DNA of 37,497 bases from Vibrio nigripulchritudo ATCC 27043 (GTDB taxonomy: Bacteria; Pseudomonadota; Gammaproteobacteria; Enterobacterales; Vibrionaceae). A program made the translations under genes and the position numbers. The notes beneath the pieces were generated by a model. The model was not told where the DNA came from. It did not search any database and saw only the letters and a list, made by a program, of their open reading frames with translations. Shown in pieces: positions 9,672 to 16,988 of this stretch; position 1 is the stretch's first letter; every line of letters begins with the position of its first letter. The stretch spans positions 1 through 37,497 of the forward strand of contig NZ_AFWJ01000263.1 in NCBI RefSeq assembly GCF_000222685.1. Direction: 5' to 3'.

Positions 9672-9686
9672 TGGCACGGCAATTGC
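9672..9686 (+). promoter_or_regulatory. Sigma-54 (RpoN) promoter of hcp
   Basis: TGGCAC, five bases, TTGC is an exact match to the -24/-12 consensus. Transcription should start near 9697-9699, giving an hcp leader of about 115 nt. V. cholerae hcp operons are known to be RpoN- and VasH-dependent, so this matches the family's biology. Confidence 0.8.
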
Positions 9687-9814
9687 CTTATTAGACTCGT
9701 CGATTGACAACTGAAAAAAGCGAATAAACGCTTACATCTATTTGTTATTAATATGTTGCTTAAAACGGGGTTGTTGCCAAATTAGGAGCTGCCCAAGTCA
9801 AAAGAGGATTGAAT

Positions 9815-10333
9815 ATGCCAACTCCATGTTATATCTCCATCGAAGGTGAAACGCAGGGGCTAATTACCGCAGGTGCATTGTCTACAGATTCTATCGGTGA
9901 TGCATTCGTTGAAGGTCATGAAGACCAAATGCTGGTTCAGCAGTTTGACCACAACGTGACAGTACCTACAGACCCTCAATCTGGGCAGCCTTCAGGTCAG
10001 CGTGTGCACAAGCCGTTCAAATTTACGGTGGCACTGAACAAAGCTGTTCCGTTGTTGTACAACGCATTGGCGTCTGGCGAGAAAATGAAATCTGTTGAGT
10101 TGAAGTGGTACCGCACATCGATTGAAGGTAAACAAGAGAACTTCTTCACAACCTCTCTTGAGAGCGCTTCTATCGTTGATATCCACTGTGAGATGCCACA
10201 CTGTCAGGATCCAACAAACGCCGACTTCACGCAAAACGTTACCGTTTCTCTGTCTTACCGCAAGATCAACTGGGATCACGTGAACGCTGGTACTTCAGGT
10301 TCAGACGACTGGCGTAAACCTGTCGAAGCATAA
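9815..10333 (+). CDS. hcp: Hcp, T6SS inner tube protein
   Basis: A 172-residue protein identical in length and nearly so in sequence to V. cholerae Hcp (starts MPTPCYISIEGETQGLITAG, ends in DDWRKPVEA). Hexameric rings of Hcp stack into the tube that is propelled by sheath contraction, and Hcp is the secreted hallmark of an active T6SS. The ATG at 9815 is preferred over a TTG six bases upstream because AAAGAGGA sits 7 bp in front of it. It is preceded by a sigma-54 promoter and followed by a strong intrinsic terminator, so it can be expressed above the downstream vgrG genes. Confidence 0.98.
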   Translation: MPTPCYISIEGETQGLITAGALSTDSIGDAFVEGHEDQMLVQQFDHNVTVPTDPQSGQPSGQRVHKPFKFTVALNKAVPLLYNALASGEKMKSVELKWYRTSIEGKQENFFTTSLESASIVDIHCEMPHCQDPTNADFTQNVTVSLSYRKINWDHVNAGTSGSDDWRKPVEA

Positions 10334-10419
10334 TCAGGTATATGATCAGTATCACGCTTCGCCAGTGCTTGCTCCCCCTTGTACTGGCGTGCTCCCCAAG
10401 ATACTGGTCATCTGCAATG

Positions 10420-10452
10420 ACGCAAAGTCACGAATTGTGACTTTGCGTTTTC
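10420..10452 (+). terminator. Intrinsic terminator between hcp and vgrG
   Basis: A perfect 12-bp stem (ACGCAAAGTCAC / GTGACTTTGCGT) with a 5-nt loop (GAATT), followed directly by TTT. It sits 87 bp after the hcp stop and 53 bp before vgrG. It probably limits read-through so that Hcp is made in excess of the tip and effector proteins. Confidence 0.85.
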
Positions 10453-10504
10453 ACTACCAACTCAACGCTTTGGCGCGGATTAGATTGCAAAACGGAATGA
10501 ATGC

Positions 10505-12553
10505 ATGGGCACCTTAAATTTTACCCTAGATGTTGACGGGTTGGCTCCAGATACCCTTATCGTTCGAGAGTATGAGGGACAAGAGTCGCTATCTGATTAC
10601 AATCATTGCCATGGATTCAAATACCAGATTGAGCTGGCTAGTCGCCAGACTGATATTTCTCCAGATCAAATCGTAGATAAAAGCGCCTGGTTAACCATCA
10701 TTCAAAACGGGGAAGTGACGCAAATTGTACACGGCATCGTCAGAGCCTTTTTTAAAGGAGATACGGGTCGACAGCACACGTTTTATTCTCTTACTTTAGT
10801 GCCAGCTATTGAACGATTATCGCTGCGCCAGAATAGCCGGATTTTTCAGAACCAGAATGTGCCCGATATTTTGTCGGTGTTGTTTCAGGAAATGGGCATC
10901 AACGATTATGCCTTTTCCCTAAAACGATCCTGCCAGCCAAGGGAGTTTTGTGTTCAGTATCGCGAGACTGACCTTGAATTTATGCACCGTCTGGCGGCTG
11001 AAGAAGGGTTGGTTTATCGAATTACTCATGAAGTAGGAAAGCACACCATCGTATTCAGTGATGACAACCAAACCTACGATGAGTTACCTCTGCCTGTTAC
11101 TTACAATGCATTGGCAGGGGGGCAGATAGATACTCCTTATGTCTTCGGCTTAAATGAAAGAATTCGTTCAGACGTCACCAACGTTACCTTTCAAGAATAC
11201 AGTTTTAAGAAGCCCACCTATTCCTTCAAACAAGAACAGCTTGGTAAGGACATGGCGTACCAGCGTGATGGATACGAACATTACGATGCGCCAACGCGCT
11301 ACAAAGATGACGAAAGCGGTCAGGCGTTCAGTAAATATCGCCTGGAATACCTTCGCCGTGAATCTCATATTGCGCATGGACAAAGTAATCACGCTGGTTT
11401 GCAAGCCGGGGTTAAATTCACGCTTACCGATCACCTTGACCCGAAATGTAATCGCGCCTGGATCATAATAAATGCCGTTCACTCAGGTACTCAGCCTCAG
11501 GCGCTTGAAGAGGAAGGGGGAAGCGGAGCAACTACCTACAGTAACCAGTTTACTGTGATTCCGGCGCAAACTCAGTGGAGAGCCAAGCCTCTGCCTAAGC
11601 CACAGGTAGACGGTCCGATGATCGCTATGGTTGTGGGTCCTGCTGGCGAAGAGATTTTCTGCGACGAACACGGTCGCGTAAAAGTTCACTTCCCTTGGGA
11701 TCGCGAATCTTCACAAGATGAACACAGCTCGTGTTGGGTACGGGTTTCCCAAGGCTGGGCAGGTGGACAATATGGCATGATCGCCATTCCACGCATCGGA
11801 CATGAAGTGATTGTTTCTTTCTTAAATGGTGACCCTGACCAGCCGATCATTACAGGGCGCACTTATCACGCCACCAACGTAACGCCTTATATTTTGCCGA
11901 GCCATAAGACTCGGACGGTACTCAAAACCCAAACGCATTTGGGCGAAGGTTTTAACGAGCTTAGATTTGAAGATGAAGCGTCTCGCGAGCAGATCTATGT
12001 TCACGCTCAAAAAGACAAAGATGTCGTGATAAACAACATCAGTCGCGAATCGATTGGTCTCGATTTTCACCAAAAAATCGGTCAGCACTTCTTCCAGATG
12101 GTGACAGAAAATACGCATCGTTTGGTGGGTAAGAACGTAACCGAAGAGTTTGGTCAGGATCACCACTACAAAGTCGGTCGTAACTTAGTTCAGCGAGTCA
12201 TTGGCGCAGTGAACCGCTTTATCTCTGGCGGTATGGTCACCAAAATTGAAGGGGGCAGCGTCACATCGATGTCTGCGTCTGAAGAAAAAGAGATCGGCGC
12301 CAACCAACGTATCGCGGTGAACAATGAAAGTTATCTGAATGCCACTAACATCGTGTTGGAAGCCAAACAGGAACTGACCATCAAAGGTCCGGGAGGTTTT
12401 GTCAAAATCGATGGCGGTGGGATCACCATTTCAGGAAATGTGGTCAAGATTAACGAAGGTGGCTCACCAGGAAGCGGCACCGCACCAAAAGCCGTTGAGC
12501 CACAACCACCTGCGAAACCGCAAGAGCCGGACGATCCGGACAGGAGAACCTAA
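10505..12553 (+). CDS. vgrG: VgrG spike protein
   Basis: A 682-residue VgrG of the V. cholerae type. The N-terminal gp27-like half (to about 380) includes YNHCHGFKYQIELASR, SLRQNSRIFQNQ and FCVQYRETDLEFMHRLAAEEGL. The gp5-like OB fold carries EEIFCDEHGRVKVHFPWDR and the diagnostic W-V-R-V-S-Q-x-W-A-G. The C-terminal beta-prism needle (about 500-650) ends in a Pro-rich tail of about 30 residues instead of an enzymatic domain, so this is a structural VgrG without its own toxin. The stop overlaps the ATG of the PAAR-lipase gene (TAATG). It should trimerise and carry that PAAR protein at its tip. Confidence 0.97.
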   Translation: MGTLNFTLDVDGLAPDTLIVREYEGQESLSDYNHCHGFKYQIELASRQTDISPDQIVDKSAWLTIIQNGEVTQIVHGIVRAFFKGDTGRQHTFYSLTLVPAIERLSLRQNSRIFQNQNVPDILSVLFQEMGINDYAFSLKRSCQPREFCVQYRETDLEFMHRLAAEEGLVYRITHEVGKHTIVFSDDNQTYDELPLPVTYNALAGGQIDTPYVFGLNERIRSDVTNVTFQEYSFKKPTYSFKQEQLGKDMAYQRDGYEHYDAPTRYKDDESGQAFSKYRLEYLRRESHIAHGQSNHAGLQAGVKFTLTDHLDPKCNRAWIIINAVHSGTQPQALEEEGGSGATTYSNQFTVIPAQTQWRAKPLPKPQVDGPMIAMVVGPAGEEIFCDEHGRVKVHFPWDRESSQDEHSSCWVRVSQGWAGGQYGMIAIPRIGHEVIVSFLNGDPDQPIITGRTYHATNVTPYILPSHKTRTVLKTQTHLGEGFNELRFEDEASREQIYVHAQKDKDVVINNISRESIGLDFHQKIGQHFFQMVTENTHRLVGKNVTEEFGQDHHYKVGRNLVQRVIGAVNRFISGGMVTKIEGGSVTSMSASEEKEIGANQRIAVNNESYLNATNIVLEAKQELTIKGPGGFVKIDGGGITISGNVVKINEGGSPGSGTAPKAVEPQPPAKPQEPDDPDRRT

Positions 12554-14094
12554 TGCCAGCAGCAGCTCGACTTGGAGACAGCTGTGCCGGACACGGCTGT
12601 TTTCCCGCCACACCGATTATTGCAGGCAGTGGCGATGTGTTCATCAACGGTAAACCTGCTGCCAGACAGGGCGATACGGTATTGCTGCACGCCTGCCCTT
12701 GCCCCAAGATGCCTCATGGTATTCATGGCCGAAGCATTTCGGCAGGCTCTTCTACCGTTTCCATAAATGGAAAGCCGGCTTCTCGAGTAGGCGATGCGAT
12801 TGGATGTGGTGGATCCGTTGCCGCAGGTTCTGGTGACGTATTCATTGGGGATACCCCCTACTCCTCACCCGCACACAAATGTGCGGAAGGCGCGGCTGCA
12901 AGCAAGTCACCGTTTTTAAAGATAACGCCTTTGGCGGAGCCGCTGGGCAGTGGCTGGGCGAGCTCTATCTTTACACCAGAATTCTACAAATCTGCATTGC
13001 AGAAAATGGCAGTGCAAGCTGACATCGCACTATTGAACAAAGCCATGGAGCTGCAAGAAATGAGTTCTCTGGCACAGTCCATTATTACGGCAGTCGACAA
13101 CGGTGCAGACAAACAAGAAATGCTAGATGTGCTAGAAACCAACACCACAAAAGCACAGCGAAGAAAAGCGCGAGAAGAAATTACAGAGCGGGCAAAATCG
13201 ACTAACCCAGAAGCCGCAGATCGATTCGCTATGGATATGGATGCCGCTGAGAAGGCCATGTTATCTGACCACGTTTACACAGTTGGCAAACCAGACGACA
13301 AACTAGACGAGCGGCGCTTACAGCTAAGAAAGGACTTTGAAGGCGACTCTGGATGGTCTGAAGCATCACCTGCAGAACTCAAAAATTTAGGTCTACGGAA
13401 AAAAGATCTGACGATTAAAGACAGTAACTTTCAGGCACAAGTATATATGCCCGACAAAAACGTCTTTGGTCCTAGCGCCAAGCCCGTAGTGGTGTTCAGA
13501 GGAACAGAAATGCCCAAACTGGACGATTGGAAAAACAATTCTGCCCAGGGGAGAGACAAAGAGTCTGCATATTATCGCAGGGCAGTTGATATCGGCAAAG
13601 CGGTCAAGAAACAAGGCTTACCTGTTGAAATATCCGGACATTCACTTGGCGGTGGCATGGGTAGTGCCGCTTGTAAGGCAAGTGGAATGTCTTGTGTCAC
13701 TTTTAACGCAGCTGGTTTGCATAGCAATACAGTAGAAAGATATGGCGTCCCCAAAGCCAAACAAGGTCCAGATACGTTGATTAAAGGGTATCGAACGGAA
13801 GGCGATATTTTGACATACGTTCAAGAAGAGAACTTTATATTAAAGCACGTTATGCCCGATGCAGTTCGCGATAAATCGCTAGATACAACATTGCCAAAAA
13901 CCAAGTCTCTGACCCCTCAAGCTATAGGAGCAGCAACGTTAGCGGGTGTTGCCTCCCCCATATACTCTCCCATGGCATATGGAGCGGTGAAAGCCAAAGA
14001 AAAGGTCGATATGCACGGAATGGATCAGGTGCGGCTTGCTCTAGAAGAGCGTAAAGTGAACGACTTACACACACTAACTAAGAGTGGAGCTTAA
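12553..14094 (+). CDS. PAAR-domain T6SS effector with C-terminal class-3-type lipase
   Basis: A 513-residue protein. Residues 1-105 form a PAAR tip domain with repeated GSGDVFINGKPAAR / SSTVSINGKPASR / GSGDVFIGD segments and Cys/His positions for the tip metal. A helical linker follows (about 125-270). Residues about 300-500 are an alpha/beta-hydrolase: VVVFRGTE (oxyanion region), the nucleophile elbow GHSLGGG with Ser364, and likely acid Asp418 (TEGDILT) and His488 (DMHGMD). This pattern is that of lipase_3/Tle-type phospholipases, and I infer attack on phospholipids of target cells. Which Tle family it belongs to cannot be decided by eye. Its stop overlaps the immunity gene start (TAATG). 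Confidence 0.88.
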   Translation: MPAAARLGDSCAGHGCFPATPIIAGSGDVFINGKPAARQGDTVLLHACPCPKMPHGIHGRSISAGSSTVSINGKPASRVGDAIGCGGSVAAGSGDVFIGDTPYSSPAHKCAEGAAASKSPFLKITPLAEPLGSGWASSIFTPEFYKSALQKMAVQADIALLNKAMELQEMSSLAQSIITAVDNGADKQEMLDVLETNTTKAQRRKAREEITERAKSTNPEAADRFAMDMDAAEKAMLSDHVYTVGKPDDKLDERRLQLRKDFEGDSGWSEASPAELKNLGLRKKDLTIKDSNFQAQVYMPDKNVFGPSAKPVVVFRGTEMPKLDDWKNNSAQGRDKESAYYRRAVDIGKAVKKQGLPVEISGHSLGGGMGSAACKASGMSCVTFNAAGLHSNTVERYGVPKAKQGPDTLIKGYRTEGDILTYVQEENFILKHVMPDAVRDKSLDTTLPKTKSLTPQAIGAATLAGVASPIYSPMAYGAVKAKEKVDMHGMDQVRLALEERKVNDLHTLTKSGA

Positions 14095-15008
14095 TGAAAA
14101 AGTGGGGATGGCTTCTGATTGCAGGGCTGCTTGCTTTATCTATGGCAGCAAAAGGAGATTTGATGAATATTTTTGGCAGCAAACCTTATGCCGACGCCTT
14201 TTTTGAAGGGGATATGCTGAACATTGCAAAGGCGATAAAGAAAAAAGACGGTGAAGTTATCACCAAATTAGGGAAAGCGATTGAAGATATCGATGCCCCA
14301 GGAAAACACGGGATGACGCTGCTTGGCTTTGCAGTGAATGATGAAAACCCCGTAGCCATTAAAGCATTGATGGCATTAGGTGCAGATCCGTCTATTGAGC
14401 TGCCGGAACTAGGCAGCGTCGCTTATCACGCCATGTGGCGAAAAAGTGACGAGCCCTTAGAAGCTCTTCTTGAAAGTGGTATGGACCCTAACCTGCGTGA
14501 TGAAGAAGATACTTTGATTTTCAACACCCCCTTGCTTGAAGAAAGTGATGCCATGAAGCTTTTGGTTGAATACGGTGCTGATGTGAATGCTCGCGACTCG
14601 TTAGGAAATACGCCTGTATTGCATTTGGTTTCGACTGCCTTTGATGAGGTTCTGTATTTATTGGATCATGGTGCAGATGCCGATGTTATGACAGATAGCG
14701 GCGTTTCATTAGCCTACAGCGTACAGCTTGATCTTGAAGATATGGATCAATCCACCGAAGCCTACCAAAAGATGCTCAAAATCCAGCAGAAACTTGTTGA
14801 AAAGGGTGTGAAATTTCCTGCTCTTACGCCTTTCGGTGAACGCTTTCGCAATAACATTGTATTTTGCCAAGAGCCACACGGTTATATGCCGAAAGCCGAA
14901 TGCAAAGTGGAAGGTGTGAATGAATACCTAAGGGAACAAACCGAGCAAGAAAAACGCCTGGATGAAAAGATCCTTAAAGAACGTTTTGGTATAGAGCACC
15001 GCTTTTAG
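14094..15008 (+). CDS. Ankyrin-repeat immunity protein to the PAAR-lipase (predicted periplasmic)
   Basis: A 304-residue protein with an N-terminal signal-peptide-like segment (MKKWGWLLIAGLLALSMAA), then ankyrin repeats between about 65 and 215: HGMTLLGFAV, ALMALGADP, ALLESGMDPNLRD, LLVEYGADVNARD, VLYLLDHGADAD. The last 70 residues are charged and helical. It starts on the last base of the lipase gene, the usual effector-immunity arrangement. Export fits neutralisation of a lipase that acts from the periplasm. The immunity role is inferred from coupling and location; a signal anchor rather than a cleaved peptide is possible. Confidence 0.8.
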   Translation: MKKWGWLLIAGLLALSMAAKGDLMNIFGSKPYADAFFEGDMLNIAKAIKKKDGEVITKLGKAIEDIDAPGKHGMTLLGFAVNDENPVAIKALMALGADPSIELPELGSVAYHAMWRKSDEPLEALLESGMDPNLRDEEDTLIFNTPLLEESDAMKLLVEYGADVNARDSLGNTPVLHLVSTAFDEVLYLLDHGADADVMTDSGVSLAYSVQLDLEDMDQSTEAYQKMLKIQQKLVEKGVKFPALTPFGERFRNNIVFCQEPHGYMPKAECKVEGVNEYLREQTEQEKRLDEKILKERFGIEHRF

Positions 15009-15070
15009 CGCTGCAAGACCAAAGTTTCCGAAACATGAAGATCTGACGAATACAGATCGGGATAGTACTT

Positions 15071-16057
15071 ATGATGCCAGAATCTTCCAACGACGAGATA
15101 GAAACTAAAAGCGTATCGCTGTTCGATATTATGTCGAATACGACTGGCACTCTTTATTTACTTGTCGACAAACAGCTGTTTCCTAAATTGGATGAGTTCT
15201 GGAATGCTTTTTCTGGTCGTCACGATGCTCGATCTATCCCTCTTTACCGAGATACCGAATACCACCAACTTCTTGAGTTCTCCCCATTACTCATTGAGAT
15301 AGAAAACGGCAACCCCGGAGAAACGCTTTTCCATTGGTTGCTTGAGCAGGGTGACGCGTTTCTTCGCTTTGGCTTGGTTGGCGTTTATCCGGGCTCACTG
15401 AATGACATCCAGGCACATTGGGCTAAGTGGCTAACCTGCATTTACCCATATGGGGATCAGGCTATCTTGCGTTTCTATGACTTTTCAGTGCTTCAAAAAT
15501 TGTGGCGAGTCTTTACGTCAAATCAGCAATCAGCTTTTAGCGGCCAGCACGATTCTTTGTATGCACCGCACTCTCCAGAGAAAACCCAGGCATTGGTCAA
15601 AATATCTGATCAAGCTTGGTTAAACGAACAGCAGATAGAATCACAAAAAGCATTCACCCAACTAACACTGACACAAACTCAGTACGACGCTCTCTTTTAC
15701 GAAAAACGTGTGAATGCTTTAGCTTGCAAACTTCACGAAGAACTCGCTCCTAGATACGGTTGGCTTTTACCCTACGTCAATGTGAGGGAAAGATTTTGGG
15801 AAGGTCTCTCTATCGCCATTGAGAAATTCCCCGACGAGTCTTCACTTGCTCACGAAACCTACGCTATGTATCGGTTTTATTTAAGTAGCCATTTTGATGA
15901 TCACCCTGATTTTCAAAAACTTCTGCGTCAGTACCCTCTTCGCGAGTCAATCAAACACTTTTATGAACGATTGCGACGAGAACCTGATTTACTGAATGAA
16001 TATAAACAAGAAGGCTGGTTAGGCATCGAAGGTTGTGCGGAGTTAAGCAATGACTGA
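15071..16057 (+). CDS. DUF4123 T6SS effector adaptor, first copy
   Basis: A 328-residue protein. Residues about 28-150 read as a DUF4123 domain: TLYLLVDKQLFP, SPLLIEIENG, LRFGLVG and the RFYDFSVLQKLW block. DUF4123 proteins (Tap/TEC) are cytoplasmic chaperones that load a specific effector onto VgrG and are not themselves secreted. The remaining half is less conserved and probably sets cargo specificity. The gene begins 62 bp after the ankyrin gene and its stop overlaps the next adaptor by 8 bp. ATG codons at 15071 and 15074 are both possible starts. Confidence 0.82.
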   Translation: MMPESSNDEIETKSVSLFDIMSNTTGTLYLLVDKQLFPKLDEFWNAFSGRHDARSIPLYRDTEYHQLLEFSPLLIEIENGNPGETLFHWLLEQGDAFLRFGLVGVYPGSLNDIQAHWAKWLTCIYPYGDQAILRFYDFSVLQKLWRVFTSNQQSAFSGQHDSLYAPHSPEKTQALVKISDQAWLNEQQIESQKAFTQLTLTQTQYDALFYEKRVNALACKLHEELAPRYGWLLPYVNVRERFWEGLSIAIEKFPDESSLAHETYAMYRFYLSSHFDDHPDFQKLLRQYPLRESIKHFYERLRREPDLLNEYKQEGWLGIEGCAELSND

Positions 16058-16988
16058 TTCCCACCCCCTTATCTTTGACAGAGTTCCGCTTGCCCAATGG
16101 CAGGAAAACGCTCAAGACAAACCAATATTTGTGCTGGCTGAATCCGTCATCAACCCTCAGGTCAGAACATTGGCAGACAAAGCGCTTAATGAAAGCCCTT
16201 CTGAAAACCAAGAGAACTGCCTGTATTGGGGGGAAATGGGTAGGGTTCATGCCTCCATTTCACCCTACTTGTTGAAATTGGATAGCTGGGAAGATTTCGA
16301 AGAGACGATCGCCTTCCAGCCTAATTGGGGGATTATCCTCACCCTGAGTGAAGATAAAGCAAAATACGAAAACCCGTTATTTTATCTCTTAAATCATATT
16401 CGTGAGTGGACGTTTATTGAACCGCCAAAAGACAGCGGAGATCAGGGTCCAATGCTTCTGCGCCTTTCCGACTGGGATATCTTACAAGTGTTACTGAATG
16501 CCAGCAACGACGTAGAGCTCACCTCTCTGTTTGGTCCAATAGAAGCCTTCGCTTACTGGCACAAAGATCAAGATGACGTTCAGCAAATTAGGTTGAAAGC
16601 CAAAGCGCAACAAACACTCGCACACCGCTCACCGCAGCTTATTAGTGAAAATCAAAACTCAGCTCTCAGAGCGTTTGCACATCGCCACCAGCATAAGAAA
16701 TACGCGGATCATTTAAAGAAACATCACGACGAAGTAAAAAACTGGAGCGATGAAGACCTCTCCGCTTTTTTGCTTCGCAATATCGATACCGCTAACCAAC
16801 TCAAGTTCAATACAGAAAAAGATGTCGTTCGCTATTTGAGCTTAGCCACGGTATTTGGTGAGCAATTTGTTGAAACCCCATGGGCAAAACAACAACTTAA
16901 AAAACCTGCGGCGATTGGTACCCAGTCCCGCATGGATATGCTGTATCAACGAGCTTTAGAAGAACTGGATAAGGAGCCGAAAGGATGA
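16050..16988 (+). CDS. DUF4123 T6SS effector adaptor, second copy
   Basis: A 312-residue protein with a second, diverged DUF4123 domain: KPIFVLAESVINP, SPYLLKLDSWEDFE, NWGIILTLSE, LLRLSDWDIL and ELTSLFGPIEAFAYW. It shares the layout of the preceding adaptor but little identity by eye, so it is not a recent duplicate. Its stop overlaps the Rhs start by 4 bp (ATGA), which makes it the more likely chaperone of the Rhs effector. The first copy may then serve the lipase or act jointly. Confidence 0.8.
   Translation: MTDSHPLIFDRVPLAQWQENAQDKPIFVLAESVINPQVRTLADKALNESPSENQENCLYWGEMGRVHASISPYLLKLDSWEDFEETIAFQPNWGIILTLSEDKAKYENPLFYLLNHIREWTFIEPPKDSGDQGPMLLRLSDWDILQVLLNASNDVELTSLFGPIEAFAYWHKDQDDVQQIRLKAKAQQTLAHRSPQLISENQNSALRAFAHRHQHKKYADHLKKHHDEVKNWSDEDLSAFLLRNIDTANQLKFNTEKDVVRYLSLATVFGEQFVETPWAKQQLKKPAAIGTQSRMDMLYQRALEELDKEPKG

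Larger units (their letters stand above)
8658..9814. promoter_or_regulatory. Divergent AT-rich control region between tssB and hcp
   Basis: About 1.15 kb without a convincing gene. The short reading frames here have no family resemblance and no ribosome sites. It separates the leftward structural operon from the rightward hcp arm, so it must carry both promoters. The hcp-side elements at 9584-9617 and 9672-9686 are described separately. On the tssB side an 8-bp inverted repeat (TTGGAATT, 8746-8753 and 8769-8776) lies about 90-120 bp upstream of the tssB start and could be an operator or leader hairpin. The rest, 8960-9560, is very AT-rich, and I see no further structure that I can defend. Confidence 0.7.
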
